Below are positions 41,830 through 54,051 of a stretch of DNA of 64,000 bases, piece by piece. The notes under the pieces are model-generated. The model did not search any database. It had not been told where the DNA came from and saw only the letters and a program-made list of their open reading frames with translations. The position numbers were made by a program, and so were the translations under genes. This DNA comes from Symbiodinium natans (taxonomy: Eukaryota > Sar > Dinophyceae > Suessiales > Symbiodiniaceae). Numbering within the stretch: the stretch's first letter is position 1; the number at the start of each line of letters is the position of its first letter. Location: positions 122,001-186,000 of the forward strand of contig CAJNDS010001702.1 in the NCBI GenBank assembly GCA_905221605.1. The letters are read 5' to 3'.

Positions 41830-42130
41830 CAAATACGAACACTTTGGAAAAGTTCCAACTGACCCATTTGAAGGATTTCAAGGTTCAAATAATTCACTTT
41901 AAGACTGTTTGCACCAACCACTTTGAAAGAACTACGAAACGATTCAACTTGGAAAATATTCCAAAATGATTCCCTTGAAAGAGCTTCACACGACTCACTT
42001 CTTTTGAAAAGGGTTTTCACGTTGAAAGGGTTCGAATGATTCACTTTGAAAGTATTTCAAATGATTCACTTTGGAAGGGCTTCAGATTTCCAAGTTCGCT
42101 GTGAAGGATTGCAACTGACTCAGATTGAAA
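41830..42130. repeat. Degenerate satellite of about 25 bp
   Basis: Repeated GATTCACTTTGAAAGNATTT-type units, clearest at 42027-42085, with diverged copies leftward. Rich in TTCAA and TTGAA. Confidence 0.7.
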
Positions 42131-42366
42131 AGTTTTTCGTTTTGAGTTGAAAGTTGGAGAAACTTGAAGTTTCAAACTTTTCGGTTGAAAATAAAAAAAC
42201 TGGAAACACCCGAGTAATAGTTGGAAGTCGTGCTTGCAGCCTGCATGTTGGAGTGCTGGACATAGGCTGCGAGGTTTCCAAGTTTTGGCTTTCACCGTAA
42301 CTTTTAAGGAGGCCCCCAGAGCAGGGAGCTAACCCTTGAATGCCCAAGCTTTGGCGTGATGCCTCT

Positions 42367-42480
42367 ACTTGAAAGTTCTTTGCGTACTTACAAGTGGGGT
42401 TTTCAGAGCCCCCAATACGGATATGACGATGGTTATCCTCCTTATAACCCCTACTTGTAAGTACCCATGCACCTTCAAGC
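42367..42480. mobile_element. MITE-like element, family B, copy 5
   Basis: The arms read ACTTGAAAGTTC and, reversed, GCTTGAAGGTGCATGGGTAC. The core ATAACCCCTACTTGTAAG is shared. Confidence 0.75.
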
Positions 42481-43502
42481 AGGCACGGTTTGACCCTGAG
42501 CTTGCTTCAGTCCACACAAAGAACCCAACACAGAAGGCTAACTCCTTCCCCCCCCCCCCCCCCCGAACCTGCAATGATGATATCGTATCATCATAAGAAT
42601 ACAAAACTATATAACTACGATACAAAGAACATACAGTACGACAATAACAAAAAAACATATTGGCATAAACCCCATAAGAATATCTGTATGTGTGTAAAGC
42701 TATATCTTCATCTAGACTCAAGGTTCAGGGTCTAGGGTTTAGGGCTTAGGCTTTCGGATTGAGGGCGTTTAAACCCGAGCCGCTCCTCCTTCTCCTTGTC
42801 CAGGCGGATCATTCGGCCCCCGCGCTCCTCTTGCAAAGCCTCTGCTTCAAGCCCTTTTTGCGCGGGATGGGCCGTGGTGACAGTCTTTTTGGGTTTAGGG
42901 TTTCGGGTTTACGGTTCGGGTCGGGGTTTAGGGTGACTTCATTGCAATGCCGGGCAAGGGGTCGCTTTAGCTAGAGTTGTGCAGTTCGTCGAAACATCTC
43001 ATTACCCGTAAACTGAACCCCAAAACCCTAAACGCAGGATCTAGGATGTGATTTCACAGGTTTAGGGTTTAGAGTGGTTCGCATTGGCGTATAGGGTGTG
43101 GAGGTTCACGCACATGTTCAGGGCATATCCGCCCGGGCTTCAGGGGCTACAGGGGCTTCCACAACTTTTGTTTGGGGCTTTCGGGCTTGAGGGTATAAGG
43201 TATAGCTGCTCAACCCTGAGTCCTCAGCTTTTGTGTCGAGTGGCCAGGTTAGGCTGGGCTGTGCGAAGCTTCCGCACCCCCGCCCCCCCCTCCCCCCTGA
43301 GCAGCTAACATCAGTTAATCCTCATCCCGAAAACCCTAAACCCTGAACCAACAAGTCCCTAAAATATCTCTAAAATATCCGTCAAATCCCTAAACTCCCA
43401 AAAATCCCTAAAGCCTCATCCCTGAACTGCAGGCCTCGAAAATGGTTCCAAACTTTCGTGAGCCGTCCAGGCCATCAACCTGCATCACGCATGAGATCCA
43501 AT

Positions 43503-43669
43503 ACTTGGAGGTTCACGGATACTTTTAAGTAGGGTTTGTTTAGAGTTTAGGGTTTAGGGTTTAAGCCACTTATCAGTCATTAGGGTTATAAGCAGGTTAA
43601 CTATGGTTCTACCCTTATTTAGGGTACTTTTAGAACCCAACTTATACACGACCCCATGAAGCTCCAAGT
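43503..43669. mobile_element. MITE-like element, family B, copy 6, with internal telomere units
   Basis: The left arm ACTTGGAGGTTCACGG runs to TTAAGTAGGGTT. Three TTTAGGG-type units (43541-43563) follow, then the core TAAGCAGGTTAACTATGGTT and the right arm, reversed, ACTTGGAGCTTCATGGGG. Confidence 0.8.
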
Positions 43670-44689
43670 ACCACACCTCGACCTAATCATCTTGATGAAT
43701 TGTTGCTCGAACTCATAAACATATTTTAAATATCCTCTTGGGCTTTATATGAACAAAAAATAAAAATAATTGAGGTTGGAGGCGGGATTGGGCGGGGCTC
43801 AGGGCTTGGGAAGTCAGTTTTGGTGTTGTCGTGGGGGTTGAAACCGTCAACCTCAAGATTGGGTGTGTATTTAGGGTTTGGGGTTGAGGGTTTAGGGTTT
43901 AGGGTTGTATGGGCTGCGCTCTCTGTCCGTCTGTCTCTCCTTCTTTCGTGTTCTTTCCTTTGTTCTTCCCGTCTTTGTTTCCTCTTTCTTTCTTAGGGGT
44001 CGGAGTCCCGAGCAGTCACCTCTCCCTATACTATGAACTTAATCACTCGTTATGCATTTGCCCTTATATATATATATGTCATTGATATATATATATATAT
44101 ATACACATATGCATGCACACATGGGTGTGTCATGGTGTGTCTGTGTGCTTTCGATTTCGTTCCTTCTGGTCTGCGCCAGACAGAATGGCCCCAAGGCTGG
44201 ACGATTTCAGGGTGTAGGGCGTCAGAGGCGCTCGGGGGTCAAGGACGAGCTTCCCCAGTAACCCAGGGATTTTACGACATTAAGGGGCCCGAATATGGAC
44301 CCCCAAACAGGAAACTTCCCTAATAAGCAGGACCCCAAGAAGGTGCCCCGAATATTGCAACCCCCTCCCCCCCCCCCCGACCCCCACATTTGTGAAGAGG
44401 GCCTAGGGTGTGATTCTCATCGTTTTGCAGTCTCTAACCCTACACACAGAAAATAGTAAAGTGAACTCGTATTGACTCGAAGAAGATTAGGGACAAGCAC
44501 AGCCTAAACCCTAACCCCTAGACCCTAGACCCTAGACCATAGCTCCTAGACTCTAAACCCTAAACCCTAAACCCTAAACCCTAAACCCGAAACCCTGCAC
44601 TTTCAAACACAAAGGAAACCAAGGCTGCTGCCTCCACGCGAAGTCCCGGGCCGATTGTTGACTTGGGGATGCCACCTCCAGCAATGGTT
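43670..44689. other. Spacer with TA microsatellite
   Basis: TA runs at 44070-44103, C-rich run at 44361-44379, CCCTAAA block at 44555-44598. A family C copy is annotated separately. No gene recognised. Confidence 0.55.
44266..44364. mobile_element. MITE-like element, family C, copy 5 (diverged)
   Basis: ACATTAAGGGGCCC, CCCTAATAAGCAGGACCCC and GGTGCCCCGAATATTGCAAC follow the family order, with more changes than other copies. Confidence 0.5.
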
Positions 44690-44840
44690 TGGGGTTTGGG
44701 GTTTAGGGTTTAGGGTTTGGGGTTTAGGGTTTAGGGTTCAGGGGTTAGGGTGTAGGGTGTAGGGTTTAGGCTTTAGGGTTTAGAGGCTGCAGTTTAGGGT
44801 TTAGGGCCTAGGGTTGAGGGTTTCGGGTTTAGGTTCTAGG
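44690..44840 (+). repeat. Telomere-like block with TTTGGGG and TGTAGGG variants
   Basis: About 18 G-rich units, many altered. Confidence 0.85.
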
Positions 44841-46046
44841 CCATGATGTGCCCCGAGCTACCCGATGTCTTCCTTTAACGGGTCAAGCACCAGGATATAA
44901 GTTAAGGCTTGGAGGTTTGGATTCCTTTCTTGCAAGGTGCCTGCGAGTTGGGGAGCCTAGGATTTCGGAGTTTAGTTTCGAGTATAACGGCCGTTAAAGA
45001 CATAGGGTTTAGGGTTCAGAGTTGAAAGGCGGCCTAAACCCTAAACCCAGATTTCTAGGCACAAGGGGGTCGGCGGGGAGTTTCAGTTTTTGTTGTTCAG
45101 GAGGCGGAGTTCGGGATTGTTGGGTGTCATATTCTGGAGGTTTCCGTTGCATCGGTGAAGGGGTGCTAGGGGAGTTCGGGGAATTTGGCACCCCAAACCA
45201 CGTGCAAGGGATCCCTGCGAAACAACTCCCAACTCAACAGCTTAAGCCCAAACCCCCGGCAGGGACTTCTCCTGGGCTCCCTACACCCTTAACCCTCGAC
45301 CCCAAATCTAAATTTCCAAATTCAAGTCATTAAACCCTAACCCTGAACCCTGAATCCCAAAATGTATTCCTGAATCTACTTGTGGCCGCCTGCAAGCCTT
45401 AAACCTCGGAGTTTAGGGCTTGAGGCTTGGGCTTGGGGCTTAGGGGGGTTGTGGGTTAGGAAATGCTAAACCCTAAACCCTAAAAACTAAACCCTAAACC
45501 CTAAACCCCGAACCCTCCAGCTGATTCCGAGCCTGAGAGAACACGCAGACTTGCACAGCTGTCGTAGGTCTTGCACTTCTCAGAGAAGATGATCCTCGGC
45601 TTGGTTCAGGGTTTAGGGTTTAGGGTTTAATCAGGTAACAGGGCCTTTCTAGTTAGAAAGCTTTAGGGCTTAGGGTTTAGGGCTTATGTCGTTGGTAGGA
45701 GCAAGGGCTTCGAGTGGTTTAACCCTCTCAAGCACCAGGAAGCCCGGAGCCTTACCAATCATGATCCGCATAACTAGGTAGGCCCTTGGGAGATGTTACA
45801 TTTTCCCTTGTTGGGTTTAAGAGGATCATACTCAGGGGTATTTTGTCAGAAGGGAAGGGGGGGGGAGTACTATAATCCCTCTTAACGACTGTTAACCCAT
45901 GGGTTTAGGGTTTAGGGGACGGGAACCTAAACCCCAAAAAAAGGGGGATGAGGGGCCACAGCAGGGTGCCCTTTGTGGGTTGCAGGGGCTTGCAAAGGAA
46001 CCAGAACCCCAAGAAAAGGGATTCAGGGCCCACTCTGGGTCCTAGC
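44841..46046. other. Spacer with small blocks and repeat G
   Basis: CCCTAAA at 45465-45510 and TTTAGGG at 45605-45630. Phrases of repeat G (AGGG..CCACTCTGGGTCCT) lie at 45933-45972 and 46009-46046. No gene recognised. Confidence 0.55.
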
Positions 46047-46145
46047 AGCCCTAAACCCTAAACCCTAAACCCTAAACCCTAAACCCTAAACCCTAAACCC
46101 TAAACCCTAAACCCTAAACCCTAAACCCTACACCTAAACCCTAAA
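46047..46145 (-). repeat. Telomere-heptamer block between direct copies of repeat G
   Basis: About 14 CCCTAAA units. CTCTGGGTCCTA occurs directly before (46033-46044) and again after (46161-46172) in the same orientation. Confidence 0.95.
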
Positions 46146-46255
46146 ACGGAACAGGGGCCGTCTCTGGGTCCTACACCCCAGATCCACAAAGCACCGGCTG
46201 AGCCGAGCGCCTCATCCCCTGCTTGCCAGGCATGACGATTTCCTGGCGGATGACG

Positions 46256-46362
46256 GTTTAGGGTTTAGGGTTTAGCGTTTAGGGTTTAGGGTTTAGGGTT
46301 TAGGGTTGAATTTAGGGTTTAGGGTTTAGGGTTTAGGGTTCAGGTTTGAGGGTTAAGGGTTT
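46256..46362 (+). repeat. Telomere-heptamer block
   Basis: About 14 TTTAGGG units in two runs. Confidence 0.95.
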
Positions 46363-46585
46363 AGGGTGAGGACCAAGCTCTAACTTCCTCAAAACGTTCG
46401 CCGAACGCTCTAGGCATCCGACACATCCTAAACGCCCAAGCGGCCTACACCTCGGACTGCGGACACGCGAAATCCTAAACGCTACAGGCGTTTCTCACCA
46501 CTCTCACACTTGGGGGCTGAATACCCTAGGCCCCAAAACGGTTAATTAATCGCTTAGATCGCAAGATTCTATATAACCAAAAAGG

Positions 46586-46965
46586 TTAAAGGTTCCCTAC
46601 CCAGTCCCGAAGTAAAGGTACCGGAGTCGAGCTCTCCACCCGTACTCCAGGGCTTTCGATCTTTCGGGGAGGGGGGTTGGGCCACATTACCATCCCTGAC
46701 CGCAGCTTCTTGCGTGGCGGAGTCGTGACGTCCTGCGAGCTGCTATCGGGCTCCAGCAAGCGTAGCACGGGCGTCCCAGGACATCTGGTGACGGCACGTG
46801 CTGCTCGACCATTTGGGTCGTCAAGATGCCTTCAGCTTGGCGCACTTCTTGCATGGCCTGTCTCATTTCCGCCTGGGTCTCAGGCCCAGGCGGTAGCTGC
46901 CAGCTTGCCGCACCATGAGCCATCAGTAGAAACTGCTTCGGCTCAGGCTGCTCAGGGATCAGCAA
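46586..46965 (-). pseudogene. Weak coding trace, possibly a frameshifted gene fragment
   Basis: Two minus-strand frames overlap here and both read protein-like. One contains PGPETQAEMRQAMQEVRQAE then TTQMVEQHVPSPDVLG. The other continues with PDSSSQDVTTPPRKKLRS. A single shift near 46790 would join them. No domain is recognised. The stretch 46400-47200 lacks telomere repeats, unlike its surroundings, which fits a gene remnant. Chance ORFs remain possible. Confidence 0.25.
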
Positions 46966-47244
46966 AATCTAGCTGCTGCCTTGACGAGCATCAAAACGCA
47001 TCCATGTAAAGGTGCCAGTACATGGTGCTCTGGGGAGGCGCCACCCCCCGGCAGCACAAGGAAGAGGCCGCAAGGCCTGAAAACGACCGCACTCATCTTG
47101 CGGGCTTAGGGTTCATGGTCCATGTGCCCTTATAGCTGTGCATGCTCGCAGAGGGTATACGAACACTTTCTCCTCCTCTGCTTGCTTCTGCTTCTCGACC
47201 TCAGCCTCGTAGGTCTTCAGGTCCATGCATGAGATCAGCAGGTG

Positions 47245-47336
47245 GGTTTAGAGTTTAGGGTTTAGGGTTTAGGGTTTAGGGCTTAGGGTTTAGGGTTTAG
47301 GGTTCTGGGTTCGGGTTTTTTGGGTTTAGGGTTGAA
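47245..47336 (+). repeat. Telomere-heptamer block
   Basis: About eleven TTTAGGG-type units. Confidence 0.9.
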
Positions 47337-49430
47337 CTAGTGATCAGGACAGGGCGGTCTCGCACCAGGCCCCACAAACGTCATCCGTGTGGCGTCCACC
47401 CGCGGAGCCTTCCTGCGACCCTTAACCGTGATCGGCTGCTTGGGGTTTAGGGCTCAGGGTTTAGGGCTTAGGGTTTAGGGAGGTGCCAACTGACCTGTGA
47501 AAACGACCCGGTAACGCAGCGACACATCCTCCGAAAGAGGCAATAGACGATTGATGTCTTTGGTCAGTCGCCTGATGTGCGTTTGGGTTTAGGATTCGGT
47601 GCTCTAGGGTTTGACAGTCTGGTTCTGTGATGTCGCAGGCTCTACCAGCTCGGGGAAGGGGGAAGGTTGTACACCCCAACGCCCCCAAAGTGAACTCCGT
47701 CAACTGCCCTAAACCCACCCTAAACTCTAAACCCATGGGCTTATAGGCGCTAGACCCTGAAACCCCAAACGCCAAAGCTATAGAGTCTTTAAGGGTTTAG
47801 AGCTTAGGGTTCAGGTTGTGGGTCTTACGAACTCGGAAGCCCCTGAACCCGAAACTCCTGAGCACTGCCTGTTTAGGGCTTTTGGGTCCAGGGTGTAGGG
47901 TTTGGTTCGCCTGCAACCTGTATGAGAATAATCCAAGCTGCCAAGTGCTGCTGAATGTTGAAAAGGCCGCGGTCACGTTTGGCGGCTTAGGGCTTTGGGA
48001 TTTGCGGTGTAGAAGGTTTCGGAAGGGCTTTGGGGGTCGAGGCCCCTAAACCCTAAACCCTAAACCCTAAACATTGAATCGGCTGCAGAGGTTTTGGGAC
48101 AGTCTCGGTGGTCCTTCTTCCAGCTGTGGTTGACTGCTGGATAGGGATGCTCCGTCTGGATGATTTGGGCTTCCTTCGGCACGCCTCGGAGCTTCTAGGG
48201 TTAGGGTTTACGGAAATCGCGGCGTTTATGGTTTATAGGCTTGTTGGTATGCCCTCCATCTTGCAACATCACGACTGCAGATCATGCAAAGACTATATTG
48301 CAGGGACTTGGATTGATTGCTTTAGGCGACTCAAGACACAGCGGTTTAGCTGTGTGCATATAGGGAAGCGTGAGCACGGCGCATGCCTGTACGTGATGTG
48401 ACTTTGACCTAGGAGGAGATATCAAGAACCAGATCTCAACTAAGAATTCTGCATTAGTCTGAGGACTTCTGCAGCCTCTTGAAGAGGGGGCCCACAAACT
48501 CCTCAATGCGGGAGCATGCATAGGGGACCAAACCCGAAACCCTAGACCCCATCCTAAACCCTAAACCGCAGCAGCAGTGTGTTCAGGGCTTGAGCTTCTA
48601 CAAACCTATCCCAAGAAACCTGCCCTGTAGAACTGCAATCCTGAATCTTAAGCCCCACAACCCTGCGTTCAGCCTACCTGTGACCCCATAACCCTAAAAC
48701 TCTGTAACCCTAAAACTCTGTAGCCCTGAAACCATGTAATCCTGTAATCCTGTAACCCTCTCACCCGTAAACCTTAGGCCTTTGCGTTTAGGGTGTAGAA
48801 CTTGTAAGGCTTAGGATTGACAGGATTTGTTGAGGTTCAGCTTTAGTTTTTTTGTTTTAATAATGGTTTCGAGTTTACCCTTGGGTAGCAAGAAGGAGCA
48901 TAAGGTACGCTCTACACCCTTAGTGCCTTTAGACCTCCTCAGCCCAATCTGAACCACCAACCCGAATTCGAACGAACAAAGTGCTAGGTTTCTTAAGGGA
49001 CAGAAGGGCCCTTGATCTTTTTCCCCCATATACCCCCTACATATACTTTATGTAGTCACTATATACCTAAGTAGCCCCTACATAACCTCCAAATAACCCC
49101 TAAGGTCCCCTTATAAGGGTACCTCCTTCAGTCCCTTGCGTTACTATGTTACCCAGGTACCTAAGGAAAAAACACGTCGCCTGTTCATGTTGCAAGAGGC
49201 TTTAGAAAGGACCGAACCTATCCCCCTCAAAACGGAAAAAATCTAGTGCTACTGGGCATCCTTCAAGACACCCACGCCCTAAACCCAAAGCCCAAAACCC
49301 TAAACCCAAAACCCAAAAACCTAAACCCCAAACCCCAAACCCTAAACCCAGTCCACGGAACCGCGTTTCTCGAAGAAGCAGCTTTGCGCAGCCAGGGCCA
49401 ATGCCTCTGCTGTGGGGACAAAGGCCTTTG
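47337..49430. other. Spacer, mostly unique
   Basis: Short blocks at 48040-48072 (CCCTAAA) and 49270-49350 (CCCAAA-type). Degenerate CCCTGTAA-type units at 48660-48770. ORFs of up to 97 codons show no recognisable domain. Confidence 0.5.
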
Positions 49431-49616
49431 GGGTTTAGGGTTTACGGTTTAGGGTTTGGGCGTAAGGGTGAAGGGTTTAAGGGTTGAAGGTGTAGGGCTT
49501 AGGGTTTAGGCTTAGGGTTCAAGCTTTAGGGTCTAGGGTTTAGGGCTTAGGGTTTAGGGTTTAGGGTTTAGGGCTTAGGGTTTAGGGTTTAGGGTTTAGG
49601 GTTGAAGTTTTAGGGT
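49431..49616 (+). repeat. Telomere-like tract, degenerate to perfect
   Basis: About 25 G-rich units. The right third is nearly perfect TTTAGGG. Confidence 0.9.
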
Positions 49617-49749
49617 TTCAGCATGTGACGTCGAGGGCTTTGTGGGGGTGAGGGGTTTATAGGGTTTCGGGTCCCGCTGGGATGAAAAGATTTGGGGTTT
49701 AGGGCTATAAGCGTTTAGTGTTTCTAACTTAGGGTTTACTGTTGTTTGG

Positions 49750-49768
49750 CGGGGGGGGGGGGGGGGGC
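49750..49768. repeat. Poly-G tract
   Basis: A run of about 18 G. Confidence 0.9.
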
Positions 49769-49925
49769 GGGTTGAGGTTGAGTGGGGCTTAGGGTTTACA
49801 AAGGGCTCAGGGTTGGGGAGTTGAGGCTGTTCATGCAGGGATTCGGGGGTCTGGGGACGTATGTCTCTAGGGCTTTGCGGCTTGTAGGGTATTGCCCCCT
49901 GAGGAGATCTGCATGAGTGGAGATT

Positions 49926-50041
49926 CCTAAACCCTATATCCTAAACCCAACCCTAAACCCCAAACCCCAAACCCTAAACCCTAAACCCCAAACCCTAAAC
50001 CCTAAACCCTAAACCCTAAACCCCAAACCCTAAACCCTAAG
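49926..50041 (-). repeat. Telomere-heptamer block with CCCCAAA variants
   Basis: About 16 CCCTAAA/CCCCAAA units. Confidence 0.95.
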
Positions 50042-50152
50042 AAGCCCTTTGCCTTCATCCCGAAGCCGCCATCGGCCCACACATCCCCAGAACTCGTAGC
50101 TGCACGAAGATTGGGGAAATGGAGAACAATGCTGTTTACCTAAACTACTCCT

Positions 50153-50309
50153 ACTTAGGAGGTTCATGGGTACCCAGAAGTAGGGTTAACAGTATCGTAA
50201 ACAAGGTTATAACCTCATAGCTACCCTAAACCCTAAACCCTAAACCATATAGTTACCCTACTTGACCCTACTTAGAACCCTGCTTAGAAGTACCCATGAA
50301 CCTCCCAGT
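50153..50309. mobile_element. MITE-like element, family B, copy 7, with internal telomere block
   Basis: The arms read ACTTAGGAGGTTCATGGGTA and, reversed, ACTGGGAGGTTCATGGGTAC. Three CCCTAAA units (50223-50247) start at an internal TAGCTACCCTA. The core sequence resumes as ATATAGTTACCCTACTTG. Confidence 0.85.
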
Positions 50310-50641
50310 CGGCCATAAGCTACCCCAAAAAGCCCTAGACTACCCTAAGCTGTCCCTAAACAAACCTGAACTACCCCTTAACTACCCCTAAGCTACCCTA
50401 AGCCCTTGAACCCGAAAGTGCCCCTAAGCTCCTAAACCATATACTGCCCTACACTTGCGCCCGAAAGCCTCGAAATCCCTAACAAACACCCGAATCCTAG
50501 GTGGTAGGTTTATAGGGATTCAGACGCCTCAGCCCTAGCGAAACACTGCACAATCAAGCTCCAGCGGCCTTCCAGGCCGTCGCGGCATCCTCTAAACACA
50601 ACGCCGAGGATCTTATCGAGCTTTGGACTTTTCATGGTTTG

Positions 50642-50717
50642 CTACTATTTGCTTAAGAGGGCACATCGGGATCATTACTTTGTATTTCAATTTGGGGGTT
50701 CTTAAGCAACTAGTAGT
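50642..50717. mobile_element. MITE-like element, family E, copy 2
   Basis: The arms read CTACTATTTGCTTAAGAG and, reversed, ACTACTAGTTGCTTAAGAA. 76 bp, no ORF. Confidence 0.7.
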
Positions 50718-50831
50718 TTGGGGGGGAGGACGAAGGTTATTAGGGCGTAGGGTGGCGTAAGGAGGCTGCGCCCAAAGTCCCTGAGTCATGTCAGCTCCTA
50801 GCCGCGACAGACCCGAAGCACCAAAATCCTG

Positions 50832-50888
50832 TAGGGTTTAGGGTTTAGGGTGTAGGGTTTAGGGTTTAGGGTTTAGGGTTTAGGGTCT
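50832..50888 (+). repeat. Telomere-heptamer block
   Basis: Eight TTTAGGG units, one TGTAGGG. Confidence 0.95.
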
Positions 50889-51721
50889 ATTGGGCTTAAG
50901 GCTTAGCATTTCTGCGAAAAAAAAAACGCTCGCGGCAATCCCTGCGAGTGAAGACTTAGGCACCCGCGACAAGCGCGGCCCCAGTTAACCCCGAAACTCT
51001 CCAAACATTCTACAACCTCGGACTCTAAACCCTTCAATAACCCTGGACCCTAAACCACAAAACCAGCAAGTTCCAGGTTGTAACCTTTCGGCGACAGCTC
51101 CGCACATTGGAGCTTATCTAGGTATCTAGGGGCATTTCAGGAGGGGGGGGGGGGTCCCCTTTAAAGACCCCACGTGCCCACCCCAAGCCAAGGCAGAGAG
51201 AAAGCCTCTTTGCGCGACAGCTTGGCCCACTCGGCATCGAAGCTTATCTCGGGGCCGGGCCTCCACTTGTTTCTGTGGTAGGTTTGGTTGCTGTTTGGTT
51301 TCTTGATTGCTTGCTTGCAGTTTGTTCTTCTTGATTCTGCTTTTGCTTGTTCCTTCTGTGTTTTGTGCTTGTCTGTGCGCTTGCTTGTTTGATTTGTTGT
51401 TCGTTTGCTTGCTTGGTGTTTGTATTGCTCAGGGGTTTAGAACTTGGGTTTAAAGGGGCCCAAATACAACACCTTTCTGGGAGCCCATCCTAGGCCAGAA
51501 TCCCCTGTTTCCCAAAAACAAAAGGCCCCAGAAAACATATCCTGGTATCAGATCCTCCCAAACCCCAAAAAGGGTTTTAGGGCTTAGGGTTTAAGGTTTA
51601 GGGTTTACTAGGGTTTAGGGTGAACTCTGCCAAGGATCTACCATCAGGGCGCTGCTGTGGGCATGCTTGGATGGGCGAAACGCCACGCGCACTTAGGCGA
51701 ACCCATGAGGTCACGTAATCG
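50889..51721. other. Spacer with a T/G-rich tract
   Basis: At 51270-51425 CTTGCTTG/GTTTG-type repetition dominates. Poly-G near 51141-51154. No gene recognised. Confidence 0.55.
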
Positions 51722-51945
51722 TTTAGGGTTTAGGGTTTAGGGTTTAGGGTTTAGGGTTTAGGGTTTAGGGTTTAGGGACCCCAAGCGCAGCGGCTCCAAC
51801 AGGCCCCCCCCCCCCCCCCCCCCCCCACACCCTAAACCCTATAAACCCTATAAACCCTACAAACCCTACAAACCCTACAAACCCTATAAACTCTATAAAC
51901 CCTACAAACCCTACAAATCCTACAAACCCTGCAAAACCCTATAAA
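51722..51945. repeat. Opposed telomere blocks around a poly-C tract
   Basis: Eight TTTAGGG units (51722-51777), 23 C (51804-51826), then CCCTATAAA/CCCTACAAA nonamers (51828-51945). Confidence 0.9.
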
Positions 51946-52099
51946 AGCGGTAAACCAGGAAAAAGGGGTCACGGTATTGTGGGGAAGGAGAACATGTTGT
52001 AAGTTCGAAATGCTGGAGAAGAGCGGTGGACCAGATGCACACCCTGGTCACCCTCATCCTCGACCCTGGACACCTGAAAAACAATCAGTCACTGCAACT

Positions 52100-52205
52100 G
52101 AATTAGGGCTTAGGGTTTAGGATTCAGGATTCAGGGTTTAGGGTTTAGGGTTTAGGTTTAGGGTTTAGGGTGTAGGGTTTATAGGGCATTAGGGTATTAG
52201 GGTTT
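52100..52205 (+). repeat. Telomere-like block
   Basis: About ten TTTAGGG units with ATTCAGG and TGTAGGG variants. Confidence 0.85.
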
Positions 52206-52337
52206 ATTCTCCCGAAACGAGCCTGCGCATGATCACCGTCTCTCCTTTGAGAGTTTGGCTACGGAGTGCGCTGGCGAGGGCGGCAGCTTGTGACTCATCC
52301 ACACCTGCGCAGCATGCAGGGACACCGTAAGATTCAG

Positions 52338-52404
52338 GTTGGGATGTTCCCTCTTTTTTTGTAATCCCTACTAAGGACTGTTAGCATAAGGGGGAACATC
52401 CCAA
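52338..52404. mobile_element. MITE-like element, family A, copy 2, with target duplication
   Basis: The arms read TTGGGATGTTCCCTCTTTTT and, reversed, TTGGGATGTTCCCCCTTATG. The flanks repeat AAGATTCAG directly (52329-52337 and 52403-52411), a 7-9 bp target-site duplication. Confidence 0.85.
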
Positions 52405-53299
52405 GATTCAGTCTGAATTTTTCGGCTTTGAACGAAGGGTTTGGGTTTTAGGGTGTGTCTAGTCCGTATACTCCTTAGGTCCTTGACAAACGTTGCCACC
52501 GTCTCTCTCGATCTCTGATGTTCAACGGTTTACAAACCCATCGAACTGGAACTATCAGCTTAAAGCAAGGAACGACCTGGGAATTTTTAAAGAAAAGGGG
52601 TACCTCGTATCCCCACACCCTAAACTCTAAACCCTAAGCAAGCTTAGAAAAATGCTTTGTACTCGTTATGTACAGTACTTCCAGCGTTGAGACAGCACTC
52701 CCAACTGTTATTTATCAGGATCGCGTTCTTCCACAAACGCGATCTTTCTAAACCCTCAAAACCCTCAAAACCCTCAAAACCCACAAAACCCTCAAAATCC
52801 TCTAAACCCTCCAAACCCTCTAAACCCTAAATCCTAAACCCTAACTGCGGCGCAACGCTCGGGCGGAGGGCTAGACCCTAAACCCTTAGCCCTTAACCCT
52901 TAACCCCCAAAGATCATGATCCCTGATGCAGGGACCTTCACAGAGCCCACTCCGCCTTCGGACAGAAAAAGGGACCCTGAGCCCTAAACCCTGAACCCTG
53001 ATATACAAACCGGGGGCTTGAAATCTTAAGCCCTAAGCCCACCCAAACCCCCCAAAAAAACCTCTGTATGTAACCCCCCCCCCCCCCCGGGTCTCATGTG
53101 GGCCATGCTGTGTCCTATACACCCTTAAGCCCCCCCAAGCCCTTAAGCAACCCTAAACCCTAAACCCTAAACCCTAAACTCTAAACCCTCAGCCGTGATG
53201 CAACTGAGATCCCCTGACTGCCTAAGTCGTGCATGCCGCGGTCAAAGGCCGCTTGGTCCACATACCCAGAAGCTTCGGGAGTTGCCATCCAGCCTCGGC
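52405..53299. other. Spacer with CCCTCAAAA repeats
   Basis: CCCTCAAAA-type nonamers at 52745-52830, poly-C at 53075-53088, CCCTAAA at 53150-53190. No gene. Confidence 0.6.
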
Positions 53300-53416
53300 T
53301 TAGGGTGTAGGGTGTAGGGTGTAGGGAGGGTTTAGGGTTTAGGGTTTAGGGTTTAGGGTTTAGGGTTTAGGGTTTAGGGTTTAGGGTTTAGGGTTTAGGG
53401 TTAGGGTTTAGGGCTT
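53300..53416 (+). repeat. Telomere-heptamer block starting with TGTAGGG units
   Basis: Four GTGTAGG units then about thirteen TTTAGGG. Confidence 0.95.
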
Positions 53417-54020
53417 GGGACCCTGAAACTCATACACTCGGGTCTAGGGTCTAGCGGTTCAGGTTTCGGGCAGACAACCCTAAGCCCTAAACTCTATATT
53501 CCCTTCGGATTGAAACTGCATGGCGCGGGCGGCCCCGACAGAGCCCAAGACCCTAAAGTTTAGGGCATGGGCAATGGAGCAGATCTGGAACGATTGCAAC
53601 TGCAGAATCCTTAACATTTCAAACTCTTTCTTCACGTAGGCCCCTAAACGGGGACCCCTCATATCAGCCCAAGAAAGGCCCATACTTCAGAACCTTTCAA
53701 AGGAGTCAGGGCCCAATGACTGCCCTTGGGCTCTTCTAGAACCCGAAGCGGAATTAAATCCTGCTGCCAGCAGGCCCTGGCTGCAACGGCTCAAAGCCCA
53801 AACCCTGGAACCTAAATCCTCGGCCTTAAGTACAAAGCTCTGAGCCCCTAAGCCGCAAATGGGTTTAGGGTTTAGGGTTTAGGGTTTAGGGTTTAGAGGC
53901 TCAGCTCAATCCCTATATTCTATGCCTATACCCCCCCAAGCCAGTGCCAATTCAGACCTGCCCATGGGCCCCGATCCCGAAAAGGCTGAGAAACAATAAA
54001 CAAACTAAGCCCGTACCCTC

Positions 54021-54051
<31 letters not shown>

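Noticed and set aside
44070-44103. TA runs as promoters
   Set aside because: Plain microsatellite with no gene downstream; dinoflagellates also do not rely on canonical TATA boxes.
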